64,000 nucleotides of DNA, from NCBI RefSeq assembly GCF_002291425.1, contig NZ_CP014136.1, positions 1,550,001 through 1,614,000 of the forward strand, written 5' to 3'. The notes beneath the pieces were generated by a model. That model was given only the letters and a program-made list of their open reading frames with translations. It did not search any database and was not told the origin of the DNA. This stretch comes from Gibbsiella quercinecans. Its GTDB lineage: Bacteria; Pseudomonadota; Gammaproteobacteria; Enterobacterales; Enterobacteriaceae. This document shows positions 9,801 to 18,662 of this stretch, piece by piece. The position numbers and the translations under genes are program-made. How positions within the stretch are numbered: position 1 is the first letter of the stretch; every line of letters starts with the position of its first letter.

Positions 9801-11025
9801 TCCGGTGTTGGCGAACGTTACTCAGGCCGAAATGGCGCTCGCCACAGCCACGCCGGCCCCGGTTGCCGACTGCGCCCCGGCGGCGGATACGGCGGTCCCG
9901 GCCGCCGGCTTCAGCCGCAACGCCCCGCTGCATAGCCGGTTGATGACAAACCGCCTGCTGAACGCGCCCGGTGCAGAAAAAGAAACTCGCCAGTACGCTT
10001 TCGATTTAACCGACAGCGGCCTGCGCTATGAAGCGGGCGATGCACTGGGCGTTTGGCCACGCAACTGCCCGGCGCTGGTTGATGAACTGCTGGCCGCCAT
10101 GCGCCTTGCTCCCAATACGTTGATCAGCGTGGCGGATCGCGGCGAGATGCCGTTGGCGCAAGCGTTGGAAAATCATCTGGATATCGCGCGCATCACCCCC
10201 GATATCCTGCAGTTCGTCAAAGAGCGTGCCGGCAGCGATTGGCTGGCCGCGCTGCTGCATGAGGATCAAAAAGAGGCGCTGAAGCAGTGGCTGTGGGGGC
10301 GGCAGATCGTCGATCTGCTCCAGACCTGCCCGGTGCAGGCCAGCGCTACCGAGTGGCTGACGGTGTTGAAACGGCTGCAGCCGCGGCTGTATTCGATTGC
10401 TTCTAGCCCCAAAGCGACGCCGGATCAGGTGCATTTAACCGTCTCGACCGTCCGTTACGGCCAGGGGGATAAACGCCGCGGCGGGGTATGCTCCACTTTC
10501 CTGGCCGACCGTGCGGCGCAGGCCGAGATCCCCATCTTCGTGCAGAAGTCCGTGCATTTTAAACCGCCCACCGCCCTGGATGCACCGATGATCATGGTCG
10601 GCCCCGGCACCGGCGTCGCCCCATTCCGCGCCTTCCTGCAGGAGCGCCAGGCCACCGGTGCAACCGGCAAAAACTGGCTATTCTTTGGCGAACAGCGCGC
10701 CAAAACGGATTTCTACTACCAGGAGGAGTTTGCCGCACTGCAGCAAAACGGTTATCTGCACCGGCTGGAGACGGCGTTCTCTCGCGATCAGCAGGAGAAA
10801 ATCTACGTTCAGCACCGGATGCTGGAGCACGGCGCCGAGCTGTGGGCGTGGCTGCAACAGGGGGCGTATTTTTATGTCTGCGGTGATGCCGGGCGCATGG
10901 CCAAAGACGTGGACGCCGCGCTGCGCCAGGTGGTGCAGGAACACGGCGGCATGAAGGCGGAAGCCGCCGCGGAGTGGGTCACACGGCTGGCGCAGGAAAA
11001 GCGCTACGTGCGGGATGTTTATTAG
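6820..11025 (+). CDS. Fused assimilatory nitrate reductase / flavoprotein reductase
   Basis: 1401 residues from ATG 6820 (a TTG 24 bp upstream is less likely). The N-terminal ~740 residues are a molybdopterin oxidoreductase of NasA/NarB type, with a [4Fe-4S] motif C10-x2-C13-x3-C17-x27-C45. There is no twin-arginine signal, so it is cytoplasmic. From ~855 comes a flavodoxin-like FMN domain ([13 protein letters not shown]), then a CysJ-type FAD domain from ~1020 and an NAD(P)H-binding segment ([14 protein letters not shown]) near 1257, ending in YVRDVY. The fusion lets one polypeptide carry electrons from NAD(P)H through FAD and FMN to the Fe-S/Mo centre and reduce nitrate to nitrite. This architecture is known in some Enterobacterales. 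No nitrite reductase or nitrate transporter lies beside it. Confidence 0.93.
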   Translation: MPPNTIKSVCPYCGVGCGIIIDVADNRAIKVTGNKLHPTNFGRLCTKGSTCTQAIAGSGRLEHAYLRNEHQHEPVKVAMRHAITETARRLRAIIDTHGPDAVAMYVSGQMSLEAQYLANKLIKGFIGTNNIESNSRLCMASAGSGYKLSLGADGPPGSYQDFDRADVFFVIGANMADCHPILFLRMMDRVKAGAKLIVVDPRRNTTADKAQLFLQIKPGTDLALLNGLLHLLVKNGHTDDDFIARYTEGWEAMPAFLEDYPPDKVAAITGLAEADIRQAAEWIGAAPEWMSCWTMGLNQSTHGTWNTNAICNLHLATGAICRPGSGPFSLTGQPNAMGGREMGYMGPGLPGQRSVLAEQDRAFIEELWGIPSGTLRTDSGGGTITLFQDMQQGKIKACWIICTNPVATVPNRKNVIAGLQAAELVITQDAFLDTETNRYADILLPGALWAEAEGVMINSERNLTLMQKAIDPPGDAMPDWQIIAEIACEMGYRAAFSYADASAVFEEIKRTWNPKTGYDIRGASYARLRETPLQWPCPPDDEQDRHPIRYLNTGVSQTLKVSETGERPNIVFATASGKGVFLPRPHMSPAEMPDADFTFVLNTGRLQHQWHTLTKTGKIPTLNKLNPGPFVEIHPEDATALGIHDKDPVAITSRRGRSVLPAVVTDRVRPGNCFAPFHWNDVFGKELAINAVTSDAIDPLSLQPEFKFCAVALTRVAEKPSTPNPDSENNGVLAANHQASASAGTSENQTRVLDMKHIDALATLLGLDTAPAVSLETQEKIYLQGYLAALRTDAARQAGGVPVLPATAPFEPTKRLLVDGMLAGLFARTWLAGDNNAGATALPSPAESTAGSTPAITLLWASQTGNAEEFAGQCAAKLKAAGHQVTLADMGDAQPGDLAAASQLLLITSTFGDGDPPDNGSALWAALQADSAPQLENTAFAVLAFGDSSYDQFCGFGRKLDERLAALGAQRLLARTDCEPDYQTTANAWLASLLPVLANVTQAEMALATATPAPVADCAPAADTAVPAAGFSRNAPLHSRLMTNRLLNAPGAEKETRQYAFDLTDSGLRYEAGDALGVWPRNCPALVDELLAAMRLAPNTLISVADRGEMPLAQALENHLDIARITPDILQFVKERAGSDWLAALLHEDQKEALKQWLWGRQIVDLLQTCPVQASATEWLTVLKRLQPRLYSIASSPKATPDQVHLTVSTVRYGQGDKRRGGVCSTFLADRAAQAEIPIFVQKSVHFKPPTALDAPMIMVGPGTGVAPFRAFLQERQATGATGKNWLFFGEQRAKTDFYYQEEFAALQQNGYLHRLETAFSRDQQEKIYVQHRMLEHGAELWAWLQQGAYFYVCGDAGRMAKDVDAALRQVVQEHGGMKAEAAAEWVTRLAQEKRYVRDVY

Positions 11026-11162
11026 ACGGCCTCTGCCACTCGACAAAGAATGTCGGTGAAACAGTATTTGTAACCCACCGTGTAAGTGGAATTGCCTTAA
11101 TCGTATCGAGTTCCTTTGCGGCAATAGTGGCTGGCAATTGTCAGGGCCGAAGGCCTGTATGA

Positions 11163-11206
11163 ACCGGGCACATGGGTAACACTTTACACCGGGCACATGG
11201 GTAACA
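11163..11206 (+). repeat. Tandem transposase-binding repeat at the left IS end
   Basis: The 19-bp sequence ACCGGGCACATGGGTAACA occurs at 11163-11181 and again, identical, at 11188-11206, a 25-bp period. Only one such site is visible at the right end. It probably represents two transposase-binding sites just upstream of the transposase promoter. Confidence 0.7.
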
Positions 11207-11246
11207 GGTTATAACTGGCACAGTTAACGAGATAGGGAGGTTTACT

Positions 11247-12395
11247 GTGCCTTGGCCTGAGAGTGTTACCATGCAACGTTTGCAATTTGTCACCGCTTGT
11301 CTGAAGGGCGATACTTCTGTCGCTGAGCTATGCCGCCGTTTCAACATTAGTCGCAAAACTGGCTATAAGTGGCTGTCCCGATTTTCTCCTGATGATATTT
11401 CCTCTCTTTCTGACCATTCCCGAGCTCGCCATCATCAACTTTCCATACCGCTGCCAACGGTGGAATTGCTTCTTGAGAAGAAACAGCAGCACCCTACATG
11501 GGGCCCGGAAAAGATAAGACAATTACTTTTGAATATGGATGTTTCGGATGTGCCCGCTGCCAGTACTATTGGGGGCATATTTAAGATCCATGGCCTGACA
11601 AAAAAACGTAATCGATTGAAATACAAACCCAAACGGTCTTATGTGCTCCATAAGATAAACCAGCCAAATGATGTCTGGAGCGCGGATTTCAAAGGCAAGT
11701 TCACCCATACAACCGGACGTTGGTGTCATCCTTTCACACTGACGGATAACTACAGCAGAATGGTACTTGCCTGTGATGCCACGTATTTACCCGATGGGAA
11801 ATTTGTCATTCCCTGCCTCGAGCGAGTCTTCCACGAATGTGGTTTGCCCCAGGTTCTACGCACCGATAACGGTCCACCTTTTGCCGGTGCCGGGCTGTGG
11901 GGATTAAGCCAGATGTCTATCTGGCTAATCAAATGTGGTGTTACTCCCGAGCGAATTCGCCCAGGGAAACCGACAGAGAATGGACGTCATGAAAGAATGC
12001 ACAGAACAATGAAAGAGGGAATGAAACAGTGTCATAAATTTGCCTCTCTGGAGGAACAACAGACATGGCTAAACACATGGAGAAAAGAATTTAATGAAGT
12101 TCGGCCACATAAGGCTCTGGGAGGAAAAACGCCCCAATCAGTCTGGTGTCCTTCCCCCCGGATTTATACTGGGGCACAAAAGGAGATGCCGGTACCAAAG
12201 GGGGCGAAGTTACTGCGTGTGGAAGTGAAAGGTGATTTATGGTTCAACGGCCGACGAATCTTCCTATCGGAGGCCCTCAGGTATGAATGGGTGTGGATGA
12301 AAGAAGTTGACGATGACACGGACGAAATAGGGTTCGGGGAGTTGGTATTGGCCCGGTACGATAGACAGAACCATCGTATAATCCGGGCTGATTAA
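11247..12395 (+). CDS. IS481-family transposase
   Basis: 382 residues starting at GTG 11247 behind a GGGAGG ribosome site. An N-terminal helix-turn-helix region (TSVAELCRRFNISRKTGYKW) precedes an rve-type DDE integrase core: VWSADFKGKF (D), LRTDNGPPF (D) and KPTENGRHERMH (E). All three catalytic residues are present and the frame is uninterrupted, so the element may still be active. Confidence 0.93.
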   Translation: MPWPESVTMQRLQFVTACLKGDTSVAELCRRFNISRKTGYKWLSRFSPDDISSLSDHSRARHHQLSIPLPTVELLLEKKQQHPTWGPEKIRQLLLNMDVSDVPAASTIGGIFKIHGLTKKRNRLKYKPKRSYVLHKINQPNDVWSADFKGKFTHTTGRWCHPFTLTDNYSRMVLACDATYLPDGKFVIPCLERVFHECGLPQVLRTDNGPPFAGAGLWGLSQMSIWLIKCGVTPERIRPGKPTENGRHERMHRTMKEGMKQCHKFASLEEQQTWLNTWRKEFNEVRPHKALGGKTPQSVWCPSPRIYTGAQKEMPVPKGAKLLRVEVKGDLWFNGRRIFLSEALRYEWVWMKEVDDDTDEIGFGELVLARYDRQNHRIIRAD

Positions 12396-12583
12396 AGAAT
12401 AAATGCGTTACCTATGAGGCTGGTCAGATCTGTAACCTATGTGCCCGGTTCATACAGCCTACGGCCCCTTACTCGGGCGCGGGCTACGGTGTTGCAAAAA
12501 GCCACGATATTATGGCGACCGAAACCCTCCCCGACCTCAACAAAAAACGTTGCCGCCCCACCCCGCTACCACCAGCGAAAAAC

Positions 12584-13636
12584 TTAGTCCACGCCATTCA
12601 AATTGCTAACAGAATCGCGAATACGCAACTCCGTGGCAAAATCATACGAATCCATCGCCTCAACGCTCACCCCAATACGCCGCAACAACAACGTAGCCGC
12701 CGCCCGGCCCATCTCCCGGCCGGGTTGGCGTACCGTAGTCAGCGGCGGATGCATATGGCTGGCCTGGGCAATATCATCGAACCCCGTCACGCTAATATCC
12801 TCCGGAACGCGCACATGCTGCTGCTCGCAATAGCGGATAAAGCCCATCGCCATCAGATCGTTGGCGCACATCACCACGGTAGGGCGCTGTTCCACCGGCA
12901 TCGCCAGCAAGGTTTGTGCCGCATAATGGCCGGCGGCCTCGGTGTAATCACCACGGATAAACGGCACCGAATCCGGCGCGATATTCGCCTCGACAAACGC
13001 CTCGCGGAACCCGGCCAGCCGTTGCTCGCTGGTCCACATCCCCTGTGGGCCGCTGACGATAAACAACCGCCGGTGCCCCTGCGCCAACACATAGCGCGCC
13101 AACTCGCGCGCGCCGTTCAGATTCTGCGAGCTGACAAACGGGATATCAACGCCGGGCAGGCATTCATCGACAAACACCACGGCATTTTTATCCGCCAGTT
13201 CCAGCAGCGAAGGGCTGGGCAGCCCGGTGCCGGATAAATAGATCACACCGTTCAGCCTTTGCGTGCGCAGCACCTTGGCGTAATACGCCTCCCGCTGCTT
13301 ATCCGACCAAGTGATGCACATCACCAGCAGGCAGTCGAGATGATCCAGCACGCTCTGTATCCCTTCGGCGATGTCGGTAAAAAAGGCGTTGCTCAGATCG
13401 GGAACGATAAGACCAATGGAAGAGATGCGCTGATACTTCAGCCCACGGGCGGCGCTGTTGGGTTCGAAGTTGAGTTCGGCGATGCAACGCAGCACCCGCT
13501 CGCGCGTGGCCGGCGCAACCGGCCGTTGGTTGTTATTGATTACGGCGCTGACGGTACCGACGGAAACCCCAGCCAAACGCGCCACGTCACGAATGGTGCA
13601 TTTTGCCTTGGGTTGCGGGGTAACTTCCTCTGTCAT
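12584..13636 (-). CDS. LacI-family transcriptional regulator
   Basis: 350 residues. The N-terminal LacI helix-turn-helix (TIRDVARLAGVSVGTVSAVINN) is followed by a hinge helix (NSAARGLKYQR) and a periplasmic-binding-protein-like effector domain containing VTGFDDI and LTTVRQP. An AGGA ribosome site precedes the ATG. It lies downstream of, and on the same strand as, the ABC-transporter/M24-peptidase operon. The perfect 16-bp palindrome at 17151-17166 before that operon has the usual LacI-operator form with a central CG, so this protein is its likely repressor. The effector is unknown. Confidence 0.92.
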   Translation of the reverse strand: MTEEVTPQPKAKCTIRDVARLAGVSVGTVSAVINNNQRPVAPATRERVLRCIAELNFEPNSAARGLKYQRISSIGLIVPDLSNAFFTDIAEGIQSVLDHLDCLLVMCITWSDKQREAYYAKVLRTQRLNGVIYLSGTGLPSPSLLELADKNAVVFVDECLPGVDIPFVSSQNLNGARELARYVLAQGHRRLFIVSGPQGMWTSEQRLAGFREAFVEANIAPDSVPFIRGDYTEAAGHYAAQTLLAMPVEQRPTVVMCANDLMAMGFIRYCEQQHVRVPEDISVTGFDDIAQASHMHPPLTTVRQPGREMGRAAATLLLRRIGVSVEAMDSYDFATELRIRDSVSNLNGVD

Positions 13637-13739
13637 GAAAAATCCTGTGTGCGGTCAGTAGAAAGACGACATTATACACAGCGCCCGGCGTGGGGCAGGA
13701 CTGACCTGGGGTTGGATGTGGTTCGCCGGCGCCGGGAGG

Positions 13740-14537
13740 TTAATCGCGATATCGCGCCCAGAAGCGGGCCCGTGACGAAGTGCGCCATGGCGTAACAAGG
13801 TATTCCAGCAGCATCACCAGCATAAAACTGAACACGCCAAGCAGGGCCAAAAAGGCAATGGCGGCGAACGTACCCGCCGTATTCAGCCGCGAGTTGGCCT
13901 GCAGAAGATACGCCCCCAACCCGCCGCTGGTAGATGCCGTCCATTCGCCGATCACCGCGCCGGTAACGCTGAAGGTGGCCGACAGTTTCAGCGCCGAAAA
14001 CAGCGGCGTGTAGGTTGCCGGCAGCTTAACGTAGCGGAACACCGCCAGGCGCGAGCCGCCCATGGATTTCACCAGGTTCAGCATATCGTGATCGACCGAG
14101 TTCAGGCCGTCCAGCACGTTAACCACCACCGGGAAGAAGACCACCAGCGCCACGATCACCAGCTTGGGCGCCAGGCCAAAACCCAGCCAAATGGTGAGCG
14201 CGGCGGCAATGGCGATCACCGGCACCGCCTGGCTGGCGATCAGGATCGGGTACAGCACGCTGCGCACCGACCGGCTGCTGTCCATCAAAACGGCGAACAG
14301 GAAACCGGCGCCGGCGCCAAGGCAAAAGCCGAGCATAAACGTGGTGAAGGTGCCAGCGAAACCCTGCCAGAGCACAGCCCAATCGGCCCAAATATGCTGC
14401 CAGGTCATGGCCGGCGAGGGCAGCACATACGCCGGGATAGCATAAAAACGCACCAGCGCGCCCCAAACCAACACCACCAAAACCAGTGCGACGCAGGGCC
14501 CCAGAACAGCCAACAGCAGTTTTTTTGGGCTACGCAT
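13740..14537 (-). CDS. ABC transporter permease (NMT1/THI5-type system)
   Basis: 265 residues from ATG 14537, which overlaps the ATPase stop and suggests translational coupling; an upstream in-frame start would add 8 residues. It has about six membrane segments of the BPD_transp_1 (SsuC/TauC-like) class with the EAA-type loop near DHDMLNLVKSMGGSRLAVFRYVKLP. It partners the ATPase and the binding protein of the same operon. Systems of this form import pyrimidine thiamin precursors, riboflavin, sulfonates and others; the substrate here is not determinable. Confidence 0.88.
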   Translation of the reverse strand: MRSPKKLLLAVLGPCVALVLVVLVWGALVRFYAIPAYVLPSPAMTWQHIWADWAVLWQGFAGTFTTFMLGFCLGAGAGFLFAVLMDSSRSVRSVLYPILIASQAVPVIAIAAALTIWLGFGLAPKLVIVALVVFFPVVVNVLDGLNSVDHDMLNLVKSMGGSRLAVFRYVKLPATYTPLFSALKLSATFSVTGAVIGEWTASTSGGLGAYLLQANSRLNTAGTFAAIAFLALLGVFSFMLVMLLEYLVTPWRTSSRARFWARYRD

Positions 14538-15300
14538 CGGTGCTGGCCCCCTGCCCGGCAAAGATAAGTTGCAGAATGTCTTTTTTCAACGCGCTGAATC
14601 TACTACTGGTTAAGCTGGCCATGGTTCTTGGCCGCGCAATACCCACCGGCAACACAGTCTGTATTTTGCCCGGCCGCGGCGACATCACCACCACGCGATC
14701 GGCCAGGTAAATGGCTTCGTCGATGTCGTGAGTGACGAAAATCACCGTGCGGCGCTGTTCCTGCCAAACCTGCAGCAACCATTGCTGCATCGACAGCCGG
14801 GTTTGCGAATCAAGCGCGCCAAAAGGTTCGTCCAACAGAATTACGTCGTGCCGCATGGCAAGGGTGCGCATCAGGGCGACGCGCTGGCGCATACCGCCGG
14901 ACAGGGCGGCCGGGTAGTGGTTGATGAACTCGCCCAGGCCGTAGCGCTGCGCCAACCGTGCGCCTTCGATCCGCTGCGCGCGGCTGGCGCCGCCTTTCAG
15001 CGTCGCGCCGAGCACAATGTTCTCGAGCACCGTCATCCAGGGCAGCAGCAGATCTTTTTGCAGCATATAGCCCACGTGCCCCGCCTGCCCGGTGATGTTC
15101 TGATTATCAATCAGGATTTGCCCGTCATCCGGCGCCAGCACGCCGGAGATCAGGTTGAACAAGGTGCTTTTGCCGCAGCCGGAAGGGCCGACAATACAAA
15201 TAAACTCACCGGTGCCGACGTCCAAATCTGTGGGCGCCAGCGCCGTCATCGTGCCGAAACGTTTGGTCACCTGCCGAATTGACAGCTTAGGCGCAGGCAT
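14530..15300 (-). CDS. ABC transporter ATP-binding protein (SsuB/TauB class)
   Basis: 256 residues from ATG 15300. Walker A GPSGCGKST, a Q-loop region YMLQKDLLLPW, signature LSGGMRQR, Walker B ILLDEPFGALD and H-loop VTHDIDEA are all present. The YMLQKDLLLPW and DEPFGALDSQTR forms are typical of nitrate/sulfonate/taurine/pyrimidine transporters. It overlaps the permease start and follows the M24 peptidase gene by about 40 bp. Confidence 0.92.
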   Translation of the reverse strand: MPAPKLSIRQVTKRFGTMTALAPTDLDVGTGEFICIVGPSGCGKSTLFNLISGVLAPDDGQILIDNQNITGQAGHVGYMLQKDLLLPWMTVLENIVLGATLKGGASRAQRIEGARLAQRYGLGEFINHYPAALSGGMRQRVALMRTLAMRHDVILLDEPFGALDSQTRLSMQQWLLQVWQEQRRTVIFVTHDIDEAIYLADRVVVMSPRPGKIQTVLPVGIARPRTMASLTSSRFSALKKDILQLIFAGQGASTDA

Positions 15301-15340
15301 AGCTTTCCTCATCATGCACCGTGTGGTGAAGTCTTAGGGC

Positions 15341-16048
15341 CTACAGAACGGTGCAGCAATCCCGGCCAAACCACACGACGTCTTCCACTTTAACCGCCAT
15401 CTCATCACGCAGCGCAAACGGCTCGATGGCCCAGGCACCCCACATTGGGCTGGCGTTGTCGGCATCGATAAAACCGTGGGTATAGGCGGCCCCGGCGCTA
15501 AGGGAGTGGCCGATGTTGCCCAGTAAATCCAGTAAGATAAAACCTTCGGCGGCTAAACGCTCAGCGGTCATGGCAAACAGTTCATTGGCCGGCATGCCCG
15601 GCCGGCAACGGCTAAGCATGGCATGATGAATCGCTTGCAAATCGTTCAACGTAGCCTGCGCCTGCGGCGCATCGCCGACGATGGCCGTGCGCGTGCAGTC
15701 CCCCCAAAAGCCCTCTTGCGTAATCGGGTGGACATCGATAATCACAATATCCTGCTCGGCGGCGATCTGTTCGCCGGGGCCTTGCGTGGGGAAACAAACC
15801 CGGGCGTTTTCCCCGGCGCCGACGGTGGTGATCGTCCAGACCCCGGTTGCGCCGTGCCGGTGCAGATACCCATGCACCTGTTGTTCTATTTCCGCTTCGC
15901 TGATCCCCGCTTTAGCCACGCTGACGCCGAACTGTGCCGCCGCCCGCGCCAACGCCTGTGCTCGGCACAGGCCCGGCGGCGCGCTGGGCGCGACATCCGG
16001 CCCCGGCCGATAGGCCCAGGCGGGTTTCATCGAAAACGAAGCAGCCAT
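15341..16048 (-). CDS. M24-family metallopeptidase (creatinase/prolidase fold)
   Basis: 235 residues, the length of a catalytic M24 domain without the N-terminal creatinase domain. All five metal ligands of the pita-bread fold can be placed: Asp in IIDVHP, Asp in FWGDCTRT, His in GNIGHSL, Glu in WAIEPFA and Glu in VKVEDVVW. M24 enzymes are aminopeptidases, prolidases or amidinohydrolases such as creatinase. Its position between the binding-protein and ATPase genes of an import operon suggests that it processes the imported compound in the cytoplasm. The ribosome site is weak. Confidence 0.85.
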   Translation of the reverse strand: MAASFSMKPAWAYRPGPDVAPSAPPGLCRAQALARAAAQFGVSVAKAGISEAEIEQQVHGYLHRHGATGVWTITTVGAGENARVCFPTQGPGEQIAAEQDIVIIDVHPITQEGFWGDCTRTAIVGDAPQAQATLNDLQAIHHAMLSRCRPGMPANELFAMTAERLAAEGFILLDLLGNIGHSLSAGAAYTHGFIDADNASPMWGAWAIEPFALRDEMAVKVEDVVWFGRDCCTVL

Positions 16049-16104
16049 AAAGGGTTCCCTGGTGTTGGTGTATTTGGTGTTTTAAACGTAATAAATCTGA
16101 TTAA

Positions 16105-17103
16105 TTATTCTGGTAAATACTTATTCGTGAAGTACTGCTCTGCCGGCAGCGTTTCTTTCATGATTTTTTGTGCCTGTACGGCAGTTAACAATGCATTCCA
16201 GCTATCAATATTTTGCGCCAGCGCAGCGCTATTGACCGGTGACAGCAGCGGCGTGGTGTCGTGCCACTGTTGCCGGATAAACGCTTCGTCATACGCTTTG
16301 CTGTAGGTTTTGGTGAAGGCGTTAACGGCCTCATCCGGATGATCGACAGCGTAAGCGATGCTTTTTAACGTGGCGCGCATAAACGCCTTGGCCAACTGCG
16401 GGTTTTGCTCAAGCCACTTTTGGTTGCCGGCCAGCATCAGCACCGGTGCGTTCGGCACGCCATTATCAATGGCCGGGATGAACTCCGTTTGCATATTGCC
16501 CGCGGTAACCATCCCGGTGCCTTCGGCGTTGGTCAGGCCGGTAATGGCGTCCACCCGTTTTTGCAGCAGCAGCGGCACGGTATCATCAGACGCGATCACG
16601 ATGTTGACATCGTTCAGGCTCAGCCCGGCGTGCTGCAACATCATCACCAGTTGCGCCTGTGTCCAGGCATCGTTATAAGCGCCGATGGTTTTACCTTTCA
16701 GCTCCGCCACGGTGTACTTTTTCCCCTGCGGCGTGATGATGCCCCAGTTATTGTTTTTGCCGTAGCGGGCAATGGAGACAACCGGTGCCCCCTGCTCTTT
16801 GGCGAAAACAATGTCCATCACGGTGGTGAAGGCAACGTCCGCCCGGCCGGTGCCCAGATACTTCATGGTATCGGCAACCGTCGGTGGCGTGACGATGTTC
16901 AGATCGATGCCTTCATCCGCGTAGAAACCTTTGTCTTTCCCCAGGATCCAAGGGATCCAGAATCCATCCGCTACCGGCCATTCCTGAACGAAGGTAACCG
17001 GCGCCAATGTGCGGGGGGCTGCCGATACCATCGGCACCGTGACATTAGAAAAAATAACGCTTCCTATCACAGCGACACCGCACAACCATAAACGCCCTTT
17101 CAT
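16105..17103 (-). CDS. ABC transporter substrate-binding protein (NMT1/THI5-like)
   Basis: 332 residues with a cleavable signal peptide. The mature protein has the NMT1/THI5-type layout: the VTFVQEWPVADGFWIPW strand, GKDKGFYADEGIDL, then LKGKTIGAYNDAWTQAQL. It is the first gene of the operon and lies directly behind the palindromic operator. Relatives bind formylaminopyrimidines, riboflavin, sulfonates or hydroxamates. The ligand is presumably also the M24-peptidase substrate and may be the LacI-family effector. Confidence 0.87.
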   Translation of the reverse strand: MKGRLWLCGVAVIGSVIFSNVTVPMVSAAPRTLAPVTFVQEWPVADGFWIPWILGKDKGFYADEGIDLNIVTPPTVADTMKYLGTGRADVAFTTVMDIVFAKEQGAPVVSIARYGKNNNWGIITPQGKKYTVAELKGKTIGAYNDAWTQAQLVMMLQHAGLSLNDVNIVIASDDTVPLLLQKRVDAITGLTNAEGTGMVTAGNMQTEFIPAIDNGVPNAPVLMLAGNQKWLEQNPQLAKAFMRATLKSIAYAVDHPDEAVNAFTKTYSKAYDEAFIRQQWHDTTPLLSPVNSAALAQNIDSWNALLTAVQAQKIMKETLPAEQYFTNKYLPE

Positions 17104-17150
17104 CCTTGCAATCCTGTTTTTCTGTTGATAAAACTGCTGAACCCGGCAAT

Positions 17151-17166
17151 ATTGAACCGGTTCAAT
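17151..17166. promoter_or_regulatory. Probable LacI-family operator
   Basis: ATTGAACCGGTTCAAT is a perfect 16-bp palindrome with a central CG, the form of many LacI-family operators, 48 bp before the binding-protein ATG. A second, half-matching copy (right half GGTTCATT, near 17246-17253) lies about 85 bp further upstream. The LacI-family gene at 12584-13636 is the obvious candidate for binding. Confidence 0.65.
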
Positions 17167-17683
17167 CCTTCATGTCAAATATATTTACCCCACATCCTAT
17201 TCATTGAATATCAATAATAAATTCATTGATAGTTGTAATCAAAACGGTTCATTTTGTATGTTTATTTTTAAGCACCCGGCGGCAGGAATTTTTCCGGCCA
17301 AAAGCGCACTCTACAGATAAAAATGGTGAATATAAGCGGGAAATACGTCAGATAACCCTTCAACACCTCTCATCTATTAACCGCTTTATAACATTCACGG
17401 CGCGGCCGCTAACACGGATGCGCCCACTCACAGCGCCAACCCGTTTATGCCATCCATTCACACTGCGCCCGTCAGCGGGCCATCGCCTATTCCAGTTAAA
17501 ATATAAACAAATCATTAATAGTTATTTGTGTTGTTTAACTACCGCGCATTAATTTTAACAATTCGGCGACGATCCTGGCTGCACCACGCCAATAACAAAA
17601 ACCGGCTACGCAGGCGGGCGGCGGAAAACCTCTAAGACCGACGAAAAACACTGACTTTGCTTTAATCAACCTCGGGGAAAAAT
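17167..17683. other. Divergent intergenic region between two ABC operons
   Basis: This ~517-bp stretch separates the minus-strand NMT1/THI5-type operon from the plus-strand sulfonate-type operon. It is AT-rich near 17170-17260 and 17500-17560 and carries one possible operator half-site near 17238-17253. The open frames here have no recognisable product. A GGGGAAAA ribosome site ends it before the ATG at 17684. Confidence 0.5.
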
Positions 17684-18661
17684 ATGCGATTCACGCACCG
17701 GCTATACCCTATCTCACTGGCAGCGCTGCTTTTTGTGCTGGCGCCACTGCAGGCGCTGGCGGAAAATCTGAAAGAAATCCGGCTGGACTTTGCCTATTAT
17801 TCGCCGGAAAGCCTGGTGGTGAAGAAAAACCATTGGCTTGAAGATACCTTCAACCCCAAGGGCACCCAGGTGCGCTGGGTACTGTCCCGCGGCTCCAACA
17901 ACTCACTGGAGTTCCTCAACGGCGGCTCGACCGACTTTGCGCTAACCTCCAGCATCTCCGCGTTTGTCAGCCGCGCCAATGGGCAACCGGTGAAAGCGGT
18001 TTACAGTTACCTCTGGTACGTGCCCAGCATTTTGCTGGTGCAGAAGGATTCACCGCTGAAAACGGTTACGGACCTGAAAGGAAAGAAAATTGCCGCCACC
18101 AAAGGCACCGACCCTTACTTTTTCCTGCTGCGCGCGCTGGACGCCAACCACCTGAAGCCCAGTGACGTGAGCATCGTTCACCTGCAACACCCTGATGGAC
18201 GCACGGCATTGGAACAAGGGCGCGTCGACGCCTGGGCCGGGCTGGATCCCCATCTGGCGGCGGCCCAGCTTGCCGGGGCGAAAACGCTGTATGAAAACCC
18301 GGCCTTTGGCGTTGCCGCTTTCCTGAATACCCAGGAAGCCTTCCTGAAAGCACACCCCGATGCGGTTTCGGCCGTTATTCAGGCCTATGACAAGGCGCGC
18401 CGCTGGATCATCGCCAACCCGGATGCAGCAGTAAAACTGATTGCCGCTGAAACCCAACTGCCGGAAGACGTGATTGCGCTACAACTGGGCCGTTATGACT
18501 TTACCCAGCCCTTGCCGGGGCAAAAGCACCTGGATGCCATCAAGGCAGTGATCCCGCTGCTGCAGGCCGATCGGGTGATACGCACCGGCGCAGACACCGA
18601 TACGGCGCTAAATACCCTGATCGACAGCGCCCTGGCCAAGCCGATCGTTGAGGAAAAATAG
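17684..18661 (+). CDS. Sulfonate-type ABC transporter substrate-binding protein
   Basis: 325 residues. A signal peptide ending near LQALA is followed by an SsuA-like fold: EIRLDFAYYSPESLVVKK, the SRGSNNSLEFLNGGSTDFALTS region and LKGKKIAATKGTDPYFFLLRAL. SsuA-type proteins bind aliphatic sulfonates in the periplasm. It is first in an ssuA-ssuC-ssuB-like operon whose genes overlap or nearly touch. The sulfur-metabolism genes 240 bp downstream on the same strand support a sulfur-containing substrate (inference). Confidence 0.87.
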   Translation: MRFTHRLYPISLAALLFVLAPLQALAENLKEIRLDFAYYSPESLVVKKNHWLEDTFNPKGTQVRWVLSRGSNNSLEFLNGGSTDFALTSSISAFVSRANGQPVKAVYSYLWYVPSILLVQKDSPLKTVTDLKGKKIAATKGTDPYFFLLRALDANHLKPSDVSIVHLQHPDGRTALEQGRVDAWAGLDPHLAAAQLAGAKTLYENPAFGVAAFLNTQEAFLKAHPDAVSAVIQAYDKARRWIIANPDAAVKLIAAETQLPEDVIALQLGRYDFTQPLPGQKHLDAIKAVIPLLQADRVIRTGADTDTALNTLIDSALAKPIVEEK

Positions 18662-18662
18662 C

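Larger units (their letters stand above)
11156..12456 (+). mobile_element. IS481-family insertion sequence, complete
   Basis: 1301-bp element with ~26-bp terminal inverted repeats beginning TGTATGAACCGGGCACAT; the two ends differ at only two positions within the repeat. One transposase fills most of it. The flanks form a further near-perfect inverted repeat (GGGCCGAAGGC left, GCCTACGGCCC right), so either the ends extend outward or the element landed in the loop of a palindrome. No clear target-site duplication was seen. The interval between the nitrate-reductase stop and the left end (11026-11155) holds no recognised gene. Confidence 0.9.

Noticed and set aside
17226-17552. 108-codon plus-strand open frame in the divergent gap
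   Set aside because: No recognisable family, no ribosome site, and it occupies a probable promoter region.
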